A DNA stretch of 64,000 bases from CALEMW01 sp964343835. Lineage in GTDB: Bacteria; Krumholzibacteriota; Krumholzibacteriia; LZORAL124-64-63. The stretch lies in the NCBI GenBank assembly GCA_964343835.1, contig CAYFKR010000006.1:62001-126000 (forward strand). Direction: 5' to 3'. Made by a program: the position numbers and the translations under genes. The notes beneath the pieces are model-generated. The model did not search any database. It was not told where the DNA came from and worked only from the letters and a program-made list of their open reading frames with translations. Shown here piece by piece: positions 9,864 through 18,172 of the stretch. Position 1 is the first letter of the stretch, and the number at the start of each line of letters is the position of its first letter.

Positions 9864-10034
9864 CGACGGTCCTCCCCGCGCCGTCAGGGGCCGCTCGGCG
9901 CGCTCGGGAATCGGGTTCGGTGCTGGACCGGGGTCCGGTCGGCGATTACACTGCCCGGCGGGCGGGGGTTCCCCGTCCACAACAGGAGTCAAGCCGTCCC
10001 CTCGGGGGGACGGCCTCGAGGCCGCGGAGGCGCC
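9864..10034. promoter_or_regulatory. Divergent sprA/lptF intergenic region with GC-rich hairpin
   Basis: The 171-base gap must hold promoters for both sprA (minus) and lptF (plus), but I see no convincing -35/-10 pair. A GATTACACT stretch near 9943 is the best -10 candidate for lptF. A 9-bp hairpin with loop TCGG (9993-10014, GCCGTCCCC/GGGGACGGC) and the palindrome GGCCTCGAGGCC (10012-10023) precede the lptF ribosome binding site GGAGG. The hairpin core TCCCCTCGGGGGGA also occurs upstream of kdsB. Confidence 0.35.
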
Positions 10035-11444
10035 ATGTCCCTGCTCCATCGACACCTCTTGCGAGCGACGACCGGGCCGTTCCTGTTCGGCCTGTTCGTC
10101 ATCACCTTCGTGCTGATCATCGATATCCTGTACCGCTACGTCGAGCTCTTCGTCTCGAAAGGCGTCCCGTTCTCGATGGCCACGGAGGTCCTGCTGCTGA
10201 GCCTGGGGCACACGTTTGCATTATCCATACCAATGGCCGTGCTCGTCGGCGTCCTGATGGGCGTGGGGCAGCTGGCGGCGGACCACGAGATGACCGCCAT
10301 GAAGGCCAGCGGGGTGAGCATCTACCAGGTGCTGCGCCCCCTGCTCGCGGGCGCGTTCGTCGTGACCCTGGCGCTGACGGCGTACAACCACTACGTGTTC
10401 CCGGAATCGAACCACAGGCTAGCCAACCTCCTGTACGACATCAACCACAAACGCCCCATGCTGGAGATCCGCGAGCAGATGTTCACGGACCTCAACCAGG
10501 ACCTGACGATCTTCGTGAAGGAGAAGGACGACCTCACCAACCGCATCACCGGCGTGGTGATCATCGAGCGCGACGGCCCCGGCGACCCCGCCCCGTCCAT
10601 GACCACCGCCGAGCGCGGCGTGATCGTGCCCATGCACGACACCGACGCCATGCGCATCGAGCTGGAGGACGGCGAGATCCACGAGCTGCCCGAGGACGAC
10701 GACATCTCCCGCTACAGCGTGACCCGCTTCCGCCGCCACCACATCCACCTGGCGGACATGGAACGGGACTTCCGCGATTCGGACCGCACATCCCGCGGAG
10801 ACCGCGAGATGAATGTGACGCAGCTGCTCGCCGCCGCCGCGGACGAACGCGAGAACCGCGACCGGGCCGTGGTGAAGAACCTCGAAGTGGGCGGCGAGAT
10901 GGCCGAGCGCCACTGGTCGGCCCTCTTCCCGGAGGACCGGGCCGAACGCATCGGCCGCCGCGACGACCGCACCCGCGCCCTCCCCGTCCAGCGCCGGCGC
11001 TCCCTGCTGCGCGGCACCGTCCAGGAGGTGGCCCGTGCCCGCCGCGCCGCCGACTTCCAGGACGACGTGCTGGCCTCCTACCGCGCCCGCGAGAACCGCT
11101 ACCTGGTGGAGGTCCACAAGAAGTTCGCCATCCCGGTGGCCTGCCTGGTCTTCGTGCTGGTGGGGCTGCCCATGGCCGTGACCACGGCCCGCAGCGGTCG
11201 CGGCGTGTCCATGAGCCTGGCCCTGGCCCTCTACCTGGTCTACTACCTGTTCCTGGTGGGCGGCGAGAAGATGGCCGACCGCGGCCGGCTCGACCCGGCC
11301 CTGTCCATGTGGACCGCCAACGTGGTGCTGACGGCGGTGGGCGTGGTGCTGCTGGTGCGCACGGTGCGCGACGGAGCTCCCCTGCTGATCACCCTCCCCT
11401 GGAAGCGCCGCAACGGTGCCGGGACGGAGGCCGAGACCCCATGA
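10035..11444 (+). CDS. lptF: LPS export permease LptF (YjgP/YjgQ family)
   Basis: LptF is one of two transmembrane subunits of the LptB2FG transporter that extracts LPS from the inner membrane. The 469-residue product has the family N-terminus (LLRATTGPFLFGLFVITFVLIIDI), transmembrane helices near 15-35, 55-85 and 100-120, a long soluble periplasmic domain (about 125-345), and three C-terminal helices beginning at VEVHKKFAIPVACLVFVLVGLPM. It is longer than proteobacterial LptF (about 370) because of a charged segment near 230-340. Start ATG has GGAGG five bases upstream. It overlaps lptG by ATGA, indicating translational coupling. Confidence 0.93.
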   Translation: MSLLHRHLLRATTGPFLFGLFVITFVLIIDILYRYVELFVSKGVPFSMATEVLLLSLGHTFALSIPMAVLVGVLMGVGQLAADHEMTAMKASGVSIYQVLRPLLAGAFVVTLALTAYNHYVFPESNHRLANLLYDINHKRPMLEIREQMFTDLNQDLTIFVKEKDDLTNRITGVVIIERDGPGDPAPSMTTAERGVIVPMHDTDAMRIELEDGEIHELPEDDDISRYSVTRFRRHHIHLADMERDFRDSDRTSRGDREMNVTQLLAAAADERENRDRAVVKNLEVGGEMAERHWSALFPEDRAERIGRRDDRTRALPVQRRRSLLRGTVQEVARARRAADFQDDVLASYRARENRYLVEVHKKFAIPVACLVFVLVGLPMAVTTARSGRGVSMSLALALYLVYYLFLVGGEKMADRGRLDPALSMWTANVVLTAVGVVLLVRTVRDGAPLLITLPWKRRNGAGTEAETP

Positions 11445-12514
11445 TGCTGGTCTACTCCAACACCCTGCGCGGGTTCGGTCGGATCCTGGGCCTGACGGTG
11501 GTCGGGGCCTTGATCCTGTTCACCCTCATCGACCTCTTCGACCACCTCGACAGCTTCGTGGACAACGAGGCCACGGCCTCGATGATGGTCCGCTACTACC
11601 TGAACAAGGCCCCCTGGACCGTCGACATCGTCATGCCCATCGCCATGCTCATGGCCACGCTCTTCACCGTGGGCTCCATGGCCCGCTACAACGAGCTGAC
11701 GGCCCTGTTCGCGTCGGGTCGCTCCCTGATGCAGGTCACCCGCCCCCTGCAGGCCGCGGCCCTCTGCGCGGTGGTCTTCTCCTTCGCGTGGAGCGAGTTC
11801 GTGCTGCCGGAGACCAACGCCCGGGTCGAACGCATCTGGGAGGTGGAGGTCCACGGCAACCCCGACCGGCGCATGCCCACCAACGACGTGGCCCTCAACG
11901 GCCGCGACGGCCGCCTCTACTACGCCCGTACCTGGGTGCCCGAGAAGCTGTCGATCCGTGGGTTCCGGGCCCTGGCCACCGAGGGCGCCGTGGTGGTGGA
12001 GCGCTGGGACGCCGCCCGGGCGGTCTGGGACGACGGCGCCTGGCGCGTGGAGGACGGCATCCACCGCCGCTTCGGCCCCGACGGCGAGGTCAGCGAACGG
12101 TTCGTGATCCGCCGCAGCGTGCTGGACGGCATCGAGCCCGACACCTTCCGCGACTCCCGCACCAAGCCCGAGGAGATGAACGTCCGCCAGCTCCGCGAAT
12201 ACATCCGCCTGGTGAAGTTCAGCGGCGGCGACGCCACCGCCTACGAGGTGGACCTGCAGTTCAAGCTGGCGTTCCCGGTGGTCCACGTGATCGTGGTGCT
12301 GCTGGGCATCATGCTGGCCTCCGGCCCCCGCAAGACCACCGTGGCGTCGGGGTTCGGCTGGACCATCCTGATCAGCTTCGGCTACTACCTGTCCATCAAC
12401 TTCGGGCGGGCCCTGGGCCACAGCGGCAGCATCCCGCCGGTGGCGGCCGCCTGGGCCGGCAACGCGGCCTTCGCCGTGGCGGCCCTGATCCTCTTCCTCA
12501 GGATCCGCCGCTGA
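11441..12514 (+). CDS. lptG: LPS export permease LptG
   Basis: Second transmembrane subunit of the LPS exporter, partner of LptF and of the ATPase LptB encoded elsewhere in the window. The 357-residue product has three N-terminal membrane segments (FGRILGLTVVGALILFTLID, IVMPIAMLMATLFTVGSMAR, AAALCAVVFSFAWSEFVLP), a periplasmic beta-jellyroll region (about 120-260) and three C-terminal segments (LAFPVVHVIVVLLGIMLA, FGWTILISFGYYLSIN, AFAVAALILFL). Its start codon overlaps the lptF stop. Assignment as LptG rather than a second LptF rests on gene order and size. Confidence 0.9.
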   Translation: MMLVYSNTLRGFGRILGLTVVGALILFTLIDLFDHLDSFVDNEATASMMVRYYLNKAPWTVDIVMPIAMLMATLFTVGSMARYNELTALFASGRSLMQVTRPLQAAALCAVVFSFAWSEFVLPETNARVERIWEVEVHGNPDRRMPTNDVALNGRDGRLYYARTWVPEKLSIRGFRALATEGAVVVERWDAARAVWDDGAWRVEDGIHRRFGPDGEVSERFVIRRSVLDGIEPDTFRDSRTKPEEMNVRQLREYIRLVKFSGGDATAYEVDLQFKLAFPVVHVIVVLLGIMLASGPRKTTVASGFGWTILISFGYYLSINFGRALGHSGSIPPVAAAWAGNAAFAVAALILFLRIRR

Positions 12515-12545
12515 CCCGCCGTTTCAGGCGTTTTCCCTGGACTCC

Positions 12546-12574
12546 TTGCCCGGTCGCCCCTAGGGTTCTATTTT
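12546..12574 (+). promoter_or_regulatory. Predicted promoter of the PKD lipoprotein gene
   Basis: TTGCCC (12546-12551) and TATTTT (12569-12574) are 17 bases apart, about 70 bases before the lipoprotein start. This is the only AT-rich stretch in the gap after lptG. Confidence 0.45.
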
Positions 12575-12643
12575 GATGTGACCCTCAATCCGGGGCCGTG
12601 GTCCGGCTCCGCCACTTCGGGTATGCACGTACGGAGTCCGATC

Positions 12644-13777
12644 ATGCTCTTTCGCAAGTCGCTGTTGCTGATCACCCTGGCCGCCCTGACCGCCCTCGTC
12701 TTCGCCGGGTGCGGCGACGAGGAGGACCTGGCCCCCGTCCTGACCCGCGTCCAGGCCAGCGCCGAATGCGGCGTCGCTCCCCTGGACGTCCAGTTCCTCG
12801 CCATCGCGTCGGGCGGCAACCAGCTGGCCGATCCCACCGGCGGCAACTCGTACCTGAACTACGACTGGGACTTCGACGACGGGTCCACCGGCAACGGTTC
12901 GATCACGTCCCACACCTTCGCCTCAGCGGGCCTCTACGAGGTGAGCATCGACGTCACCGACGACGACGGCGACCATGCCCGCCTGGTGATCCCGGTGGAG
13001 GTGCGCGCCGACTCCATGGTGCTGACCACCACGCCCGACACCACCGTCGTGGCCAGCTGGACCTCCTTCGAGACCCCCACCCCGCGCGCCAGCAACGGCG
13101 CCGCGACGGGCGCGATCAAGTCCGGTCTGGTCATCAACGAGGTCATGCTCTTCAACGAGACCATCCTGGCCGACACCGGCGGCGACTTCGGTGCGTTCAT
13201 CGAGGTGCTCAACACCGGCGACAGCGCCGTGAACCTGCAGAACTTCTCGCTGACCACCGACCTCTACCGGCCGGACATGCACGTCCTCGGCAACCAGACG
13301 GTCATCGAGCCCGGCGAGTACCAGATCATCTGGCTCGACGGCAAGGACCTCAACAGCGAGGATCCCCACACCGAGTGGGACATCCTGGACGACATCAACG
13401 ACCCGAGCGAGTGGACCGGCGCGACCATCTACCTGATGCACCCCGCCAACCGCCCCCTCGACTCCGTGGTGCTCTCCGCCGACCAGCAGGTGGACGTCTC
13501 CACCGGCCGGACCTACGACGCCGCCACCGGCGGTACCGTGGAGCTCAACGTCTGGGCGGACATCTGCGGCTTCGACATGGACCTCGGCGACTACACCCGC
13601 TTCGACTTCCACTGGACCGTCGACGACGTGCTCTCCAGCAGCTACGAGGGCCGCTCCCCCATGCACATGTTCCGGACCGGCGACGTGGGCCAGCGCACCA
13701 TCGAGCTGCTCGTCTTCGACACCTTCCAGAGCGTGTACCGCACCGCCACGGTGACGGTGGACGTGCAGGCCCCCTAG
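12644..13777 (+). CDS. Lipoprotein with PKD and lamin-tail domains
   Basis: Predicted surface or periplasmic lipoprotein of unknown role. From the ATG at 12644 (GGAG seven bases upstream) the 377-residue product has a lipoprotein signal (LLLITLAALTALVFAGC, Cys near 22). A PKD domain follows (about 30-125: APLDVQFLA, YDWDFDDGSTGNG, HTFASAGLYEVSIDVTDDDGD), then a lamin-tail-like domain (about 165-310: SGLVINEVMLFNET, GAFIEVLNTGDSAVNLQNFSL, EPGEYQIIWLDG), then a terminal beta domain that looks like a second PKD unit. Such domains mediate adhesion or ligand binding in extracellular bacterial proteins; the ligand is unknown. It has its own promoter and ends at a shared terminator with metK. Confidence 0.85.
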   Translation: MLFRKSLLLITLAALTALVFAGCGDEEDLAPVLTRVQASAECGVAPLDVQFLAIASGGNQLADPTGGNSYLNYDWDFDDGSTGNGSITSHTFASAGLYEVSIDVTDDDGDHARLVIPVEVRADSMVLTTTPDTTVVASWTSFETPTPRASNGAATGAIKSGLVINEVMLFNETILADTGGDFGAFIEVLNTGDSAVNLQNFSLTTDLYRPDMHVLGNQTVIEPGEYQIIWLDGKDLNSEDPHTEWDILDDINDPSEWTGATIYLMHPANRPLDSVVLSADQQVDVSTGRTYDAATGGTVELNVWADICGFDMDLGDYTRFDFHWTVDDVLSSSYEGRSPMHMFRTGDVGQRTIELLVFDTFQSVYRTATVTVDVQAP

Positions 13778-13804
13778 CCGCGCACGACGACGCTTCCGGA
13801 TACG

Positions 13805-13841
13805 AGAAAGGCGAGGCCCGAGGGCCTCGCCTTTCTTCTTT
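13805..13841. terminator. Bidirectional intrinsic terminator between the lipoprotein gene and metK
   Basis: A perfect 13-bp stem (AAAGGCGAGGCCC with its complement, loop GA) extends by two further pairs. It is flanked by A-rich sequence on the left and by CTTCTTT on the right. It sits midway between the convergent stop codons of the lipoprotein gene and metK, so it can serve both strands. Confidence 0.85.
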
Positions 13842-13858
13842 GCCGTTCGATCCGGGAT

Positions 13859-15016
13859 CTAGCCCATGGCCGCCCCGAGCTCGTCCGCGCGGTTGGCCAG
13901 CTCCCAGGTGAACCCGTCCTCGTCGCGGCCGAAGTGGCCGTACGAGGCGGTGGCCCGGTACACGGGCCGGCGCAGGTCCAGGTCCGCGATGATGCCCTTG
14001 GGCGTCAGGTCGAAGACCTTGCGGACAGCCTGGGTGATGGCGTCGTCGGCGGCCTTTCCGGTGCCGTAGGTGTCCACCATCACCGACACGGGATCCGCCA
14101 CGCCGATGGCGTAGGCCAGCTGCACCATGCAGCGGTCGGCCAGATCCGCGGCCACGATGTTCTTGGCTACCCAGCGGGCGGCGTAGCTCGCGGAGCGGTC
14201 CACCTTGGTGGGGTCCTTGCCCGAGAAGGCGCCGCCGCCGTGGGGCGCGCTGCCGCCGTAGGTGTCCACGATGATCTTCCGGCCCGTCAGGCCGCAGTCC
14301 CCCTGGGGCCCGCCGATGACGAACTTGCCCGTGGGGTTGATGTGGAAGGTGGCGCCGTCCCAGTCCAGGCCGACGGCCTCCAGCTCCGGAGTGATCACGT
14401 GCTGGATGATCTCGTCGCGGATGCGGTCCTCCACGCCCTCGTCGTGCTGGGTGGAGATGACCACGGCGTCCACGCGCACGGGCTTGTCGCCCTCGTACTC
14501 CACCGTCACCTGGCTCTTGCCGTCGGGGCGGACCCAGTCCAGCAGGCCCGACTTGCGGACCGTCGCCAGGCGGCGGGTCAGCAGGTGCGACAGCGTGATG
14601 GGCAGGGGCATCAGCACATCGGTCTCGCGGCAGGCGTAGCCGAACATGAGGCCCTGGTCCCCGGCGCCCTGGGCGTGGTCGTCGGACTCGTCGACGCCCT
14701 GGCTGATGTCGGGCGACTGCTCGTCGATGGACGTCAGCACGGCGCAGGTGGCGGCGTCGATGCCGTAGGCGGAGTTCGTGTAGCCGATCTCCTGCAGGGC
14801 GCGGCGCACGACCTTGGGGATGTCCACGTAGGTCTTCGTGGTGATCTCGCCGGCGACCATGGCCATGCCCGTGGTCACCATGGTCTCGCAGGCCACGCGT
14901 CCCTGGGGATCCTCGGCCATGATGGCGTCCAGGACGCTGTCGGAGATCTGGTCGGCGACCTTGTCGGGATGTCCCTCGGTCACGGATTCGCTGGTGAACA
15001 GGTGCCTCTCGGCCAT
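13859..15016 (-). CDS. metK: S-adenosylmethionine synthetase
   Basis: MetK makes S-adenosylmethionine from methionine and ATP. The 385-residue product contains the family signatures: FTSESVTEGHPDKVADQISD at the N-terminus (His of GHPDK in the ATP site), GAGDQGLMFGYA near 118, and GGGAFSGKDPTKVDRSA near 260. ATG at 15016 follows AAGGAGGA and matches the usual N-terminus MAERHLFTSES. A further upstream in-frame start would add 15 non-conserved residues. It is the last gene of the long minus-strand run and is separated from the isomerase gene by 83 bases that can form a structured leader. Confidence 0.97.
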   Translation of the reverse strand: MAERHLFTSESVTEGHPDKVADQISDSVLDAIMAEDPQGRVACETMVTTGMAMVAGEITTKTYVDIPKVVRRALQEIGYTNSAYGIDAATCAVLTSIDEQSPDISQGVDESDDHAQGAGDQGLMFGYACRETDVLMPLPITLSHLLTRRLATVRKSGLLDWVRPDGKSQVTVEYEGDKPVRVDAVVISTQHDEGVEDRIRDEIIQHVITPELEAVGLDWDGATFHINPTGKFVIGGPQGDCGLTGRKIIVDTYGGSAPHGGGAFSGKDPTKVDRSASYAARWVAKNIVAADLADRCMVQLAYAIGVADPVSVMVDTYGTGKAADDAITQAVRKVFDLTPKGIIADLDLRRPVYRATASYGHFGRDEDGFTWELANRADELGAAMG

Positions 15017-15029
15017 GAGTCCTCCTTCA

Positions 15030-15079
15030 GGGTGGGATGTCGCGGGGTAATGTCGCACCAAAACCCGCGATTGTCACCC
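15030..15079 (-). ncRNA. Candidate structured leader of metK
   Basis: On the transcribed strand a 5-bp outer helix (GGGTG at 15075-15079 with CACCC at 15030-15034) encloses a small internal loop, then a 7-bp helix (TCGCGGG at 15064-15070 with CCCGCGA at 15040-15046) with a 17-base loop. The structure ends immediately before the metK Shine-Dalgarno AAGGAGGA (15020-15027). Position before metK suggests SAM-responsive translational control, but it does not match the SAM-I, SAM-II or SAH consensus I can recall. It could equally be a chance fold. Confidence 0.35.
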
Positions 15080-15099
15080 GGAAACGTACGTTGAAGCGG

Positions 15100-16098
15100 T
15101 CAGGCGTCGCGGAGCCGGCGCTTGAGGGTCTCGATGCGTTCCACCGGCACCGGGTCCACGCCCTTGAGGTCGGCCAGGTGGACCGAGGCGTAGTCGCCGA
15201 ACTGCACCAGCGACATCAGCCGGGCCAGGGGCGAGGCCCCCGCCGGCCGGACCTCCCCGACCTGGGGCAGGGCGTCGCCGAAGATGCCGCAGGTCACCTC
15301 CACCCGGCGCGTCACCCTCGGGTCCTCGTCCGCGGAGCGGATCAGCACCAGGGCCGGCATGGCTTCCGGTCCGCCGCGCCAGCTCTCCAGCTCGTTGTGG
15401 TCCAGCTCCGGGTACTCGGAGCAGACGGCGGCCTGTTTGGCGTTCTCCTGGAACTGGGCGCGCCAGCGGCGGCCCACGGCGTGGCTCGACGGCGACGTGG
15501 TGTGGAAGACGGGCAGGCGGTCGTGGAGGGCGAGGGCGAGGGCCCGGGCCGGGCCGTCGTCGCCGGAGGCGGCGCCCAGCGAGGGCGCGGCGGCTTCCAG
15601 GACGTCCGCAGCCTCGGCCAGGCCGTCCGCGGCCCCGGGCATGAGTCCCAGCTTGCCGAGCAACGTCGCCAGCGCCCCCAGCCCCCAGCCGAGGGAAGCC
15701 CGCGGCGGAAGCCCGGCGGGCAGGACGGCGCCCGGGGCGTCGGGCAGCAGCTCGGCCAGGGCACCGCCGGAGGTCTGGCGCGCCACGGGGCACCCGAGGG
15801 CGAGGGCCCGCTCGGCGGCGTCGAGCACCTCCTCGGTGTTGCCGGAATAGCTGCTGAGGATCACGAAGGTGTCGGGGCCGACCCAGGCCGGCAGCCCGTA
15901 GTCGCGATGCACCGCCAGGCGGCCGCCCCGGACCAGGGGCGCCAGCAGGTCCGCCGCCACCGCCGACCCGCCCATGCCGCACACCAGAACGTCGGCGCCG
16001 GGCCGGGGCTCCGGTCGGGGGCCGTCGAGACCGGGTAGCAGGCCCGCTCCACGCAGCTGGTCAGGGAGGGCGTCGATCAGGTCGAACATGGCGTTCAC
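15100..16098 (-). CDS. Bifunctional phosphoglucose/phosphomannose isomerase
   Basis: Interconverts glucose-6-P or mannose-6-P with fructose-6-P. The 332-residue product (GTG start overlapping the ptsI stop as GTGA, with GAGGAG upstream) has two SIS domains: VLVCGMGGSAVAADLL near 38 and FVILSSYSGNTEEVLDAAE near 78 in the first, and the second beginning near HDRLPVFHTTSPSSHAVG. The conserved ELDHNELESW motif contains the family's catalytic Glu/His pair. Coupling to ptsI and a mannose-family PTS fits entry of PTS sugars into glycolysis. Confidence 0.88.
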   Translation of the reverse strand: MNAMFDLIDALPDQLRGAGLLPGLDGPRPEPRPGADVLVCGMGGSAVAADLLAPLVRGGRLAVHRDYGLPAWVGPDTFVILSSYSGNTEEVLDAAERALALGCPVARQTSGGALAELLPDAPGAVLPAGLPPRASLGWGLGALATLLGKLGLMPGAADGLAEAADVLEAAAPSLGAASGDDGPARALALALHDRLPVFHTTSPSSHAVGRRWRAQFQENAKQAAVCSEYPELDHNELESWRGGPEAMPALVLIRSADEDPRVTRRVEVTCGIFGDALPQVGEVRPAGASPLARLMSLVQFGDYASVHLADLKGVDPVPVERIETLKRRLRDA

Positions 16099-17849
16099 GA
16101 TGCGGTCTCCTCGTTGCGGCGGCGCTTCTTCTCTGCCAGGTAGGCCTCGTGGAAGGCCACGGCCTGTTCGGCGGTCTCGCAGGCGAGCAGGTCGTCCAGC
16201 AGGGCGCGTCCCTCCCCCTCGGGGGTCCAGCGGATCACCTGCTTGATCTTGGGGAGCTGGGCCGCATGGACGCTGAGTTCGTCGAACCCCAGGCCCAGCA
16301 GCAGCTCGGCGTACTTGGTCTCCGACGCCATCTCGCCGCAGATGCCCACGGGGATGCCCGCCTCGTGGGCGGCCTCGACCGTCGTCTTCATCAGGCGCAG
16401 CACGGCCGGATGGAGGGGCTGATACAGGTAGGCGACCCGCTCGTTGAGGCGGTCCATGGCCAGGCTGTACTGGATGAGGTCGTTGGTGCCCACGCTGAAG
16501 AAGTCGCAATCCCGGGACAGCAGGCCTGCGGTGGCCGCGGCCGACGGTGTCTCGATCATGATCCCCAGGGGCAGGTCGGGGTCGTGGTCCAGTCCCTCGG
16601 CCGCCAGCTCGTCGCAGCATTCGCGGCAGAGCTCCCGGGCGGCCCGCAGTTCCTCCAGGCCGGTGATCATGGGGAACATCAGTCGGGCCGGGCCATGGGC
16701 CGCGGCGCGGTGGACGGCCCGGAGCTGGGCCTTGAACAGGGGGCGGTTGGTCAGCAGGAAGCGGATGCCGCGCCAGCCCAGGAAGGGGTTGGACTCCTTG
16801 CGGGCCCCCAGGTAGCGCTGGACCTTGTCGCCGCCCACGTCGAGGGTCCGGAAGATCACCGGCCGCCCTCCCATGGACTCCAGGATGCCCCGGTAGACCT
16901 CCAGCTGCTCCTCTTCCGACGGGATGGTGCGGTGCTGGAAATAGATGTACTCGGTGCGCAGCAGGCCCACGCCCTCGGCCCCGGCGGCCAGGGCCATGTC
17001 CACCTCCACGGGCAGCTCGATGTTGGCGTGCATCTCCATGCGACGGCCGTCGGGGGTTTCCGCCGGCAGGTCGCGCAGGTGGGCCAGGCGCGTGGTGACG
17101 GAGGTCTGAACCTGGGTGAGCTGCCGATAGCGGGCCACCGTGGCGCTGTCGGGCTCCACGGCCACCTCGCCCGATTCGCCGTCCACGGCCACCAGCATGC
17201 CGTCGTCCAGCTGGGCCAGGGAGTCGCCGAGTCCCACCACCGCCGGCACGCCCAGGGAGCGGGCCAGGATGGCCACGTGACTGGTGCGGCTGCCCGCCCC
17301 CAGCAGGAAGGCCTCCACGCGCCCGCGGCCCAGCCCCGCCGTCTCGGAAGGGGTCAGGTCGTCGGCCACGATCACGCAGGGAGTGTCGGGCAGGCGGATG
17401 TCGCCGTTGGACAGGCCCAGCAGCTTCCGCAGCAGGCGTTCCTCCACGTCGCGGAGGTCCAGCACGCGCTCGCGGAAGTAGGAGTCCTCGAGGTTATCGA
17501 ATTGGCGGATCAGGTCGCCCATGGTGTCGTGGAGGGCGCCCTCGGCTCCCACGGTGCGGCGACGGATGCGCTCCTCGGTGCGGTCCACCAGCAGCTCGTC
17601 CTCGAGCACCAGGAGCTGGCTCTCCATGATGGCGGCCTCGTCGCCGCCGAGTTCGCGGGACAGGCGATCCACCAGTTCGCGGATCTCACCCTTGGCCTCG
17701 TCCACCGCGGCGTGGAAGCGGTCGACCTCCGTGTCCACCTCGTCCGCCTGCAGGGTGCGGCGGTGGATCCGCAGCTCGTCACGGTGGACGAGCAGGACCT
17801 TGGCCACGGCGTGGCCGGAGGAGGCGGGGATCCCGCGCAGGGTCTTCAT
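16095..17849 (-). CDS. ptsI: PTS enzyme I (phosphoenolpyruvate-protein phosphotransferase)
   Basis: Transfers phosphate from phosphoenolpyruvate to HPr, the first PTS step. The 584-residue product carries the phosphorylated histidine His191 in GAGSRTSHVAILARSLGVPA, the PEP-binding stretches RTEYIYFQ and VIFRTLDVGGDK, and the catalytic cysteine motif GICGEMAS near 508. Length is typical (about 575). The start follows the HPr stop with one base between (TGACATG), so translation is coupled. Confidence 0.96.
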   Translation of the reverse strand: MKTLRGIPASSGHAVAKVLLVHRDELRIHRRTLQADEVDTEVDRFHAAVDEAKGEIRELVDRLSRELGGDEAAIMESQLLVLEDELLVDRTEERIRRRTVGAEGALHDTMGDLIRQFDNLEDSYFRERVLDLRDVEERLLRKLLGLSNGDIRLPDTPCVIVADDLTPSETAGLGRGRVEAFLLGAGSRTSHVAILARSLGVPAVVGLGDSLAQLDDGMLVAVDGESGEVAVEPDSATVARYRQLTQVQTSVTTRLAHLRDLPAETPDGRRMEMHANIELPVEVDMALAAGAEGVGLLRTEYIYFQHRTIPSEEEQLEVYRGILESMGGRPVIFRTLDVGGDKVQRYLGARKESNPFLGWRGIRFLLTNRPLFKAQLRAVHRAAAHGPARLMFPMITGLEELRAARELCRECCDELAAEGLDHDPDLPLGIMIETPSAAATAGLLSRDCDFFSVGTNDLIQYSLAMDRLNERVAYLYQPLHPAVLRLMKTTVEAAHEAGIPVGICGEMASETKYAELLLGLGFDELSVHAAQLPKIKQVIRWTPEGEGRALLDDLLACETAEQAVAFHEAYLAEKKRRRNEETAS

Positions 17850-17850
17850 G

Positions 17851-18132
17851 TCAGGCCCGGGGTTCTTCCGGTTGGGCCAGGTCCACCTCGATCAGGCGGA
17901 CCAGGGCGTCGACGGCGACGTCCTCGTCGGGACCGTCGATCTCCAGCTCCACCACGCTGCCGTGGTCGGCGGCGAGGCTGGCCAGGCCCATGATGCTCTT
18001 GGCGTTGGCCACACGCCCGTTGAACCTCACCATGACCTCCGATGAGAAGGTCTTGGCCAGTTTCACGATGCGGCCGGCCGCGCGCAGGTGGAAGCCCACG
18101 GGGTCGGATACGGTGGCTTGGGTCGTCTTCAC
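17851..18132 (-). CDS. ptsH: Phosphocarrier protein HPr
   Basis: Small PTS phosphocarrier of 93 residues. GTG at 18132 follows GAGAGGA. The active-site His15 lies in PVGFHLRAAGR, a variant of GLHARPA that keeps the His and Arg. Ser46 lies in ANAKSIMGLASL, the site phosphorylated by HPr kinase, which is encoded five genes upstream in the same run. HPr can therefore be both a sugar-transport intermediate and a Ser-phosphorylated regulator here. Confidence 0.93.
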   Translation of the reverse strand: MKTTQATVSDPVGFHLRAAGRIVKLAKTFSSEVMVRFNGRVANAKSIMGLASLAADHGSVVELEIDGPDEDVAVDALVRLIEVDLAQPEEPRA

Positions 18133-18151
18133 GTCGTTCCTCTCGTCTTTC

Positions 18152-18169
18152 TCGGGCCGGCGCGCCCGA
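18152..18169. other. Small hairpin between the IID and ptsH genes
   Basis: TCGGGC and GCCCGA with a 6-base loop lie in the 40-base gap before ptsH. No U-run follows on the transcribed strand, so it looks more like an RNA processing or stability element than a terminator. Confidence 0.3.
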
Positions 18170-18172
18170 AAT

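Noticed and set aside
9864..10211. N-terminal extension of sprA to an upstream start
   Set aside because: It would put 116 low-complexity residues before a clear signal peptide and overlap the divergent lptF start; the TTG at 9863 has a strong ribosome binding site.
4536..11444. A very long plus-strand open frame opposite sprA that runs on into lptF
   Set aside because: The part opposite sprA is a shadow of high-GC codon usage: His/Gly/Gln/Val-rich low-complexity translation with no domains. Only the last 469 codons (lptF) are real.
12515..12643. A longer lipoprotein gene starting at 12578
   Set aside because: The extra N-terminal residues would precede the signal sequence and have no ribosome binding site; ATG at 12644 has GGAG correctly spaced.
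15017..15099. Calling the metK leader a known SAM riboswitch
   Set aside because: Sequence does not match the SAM-I, SAM-II or SAH consensus elements I can recall; only a generic structured-leader call is supported.
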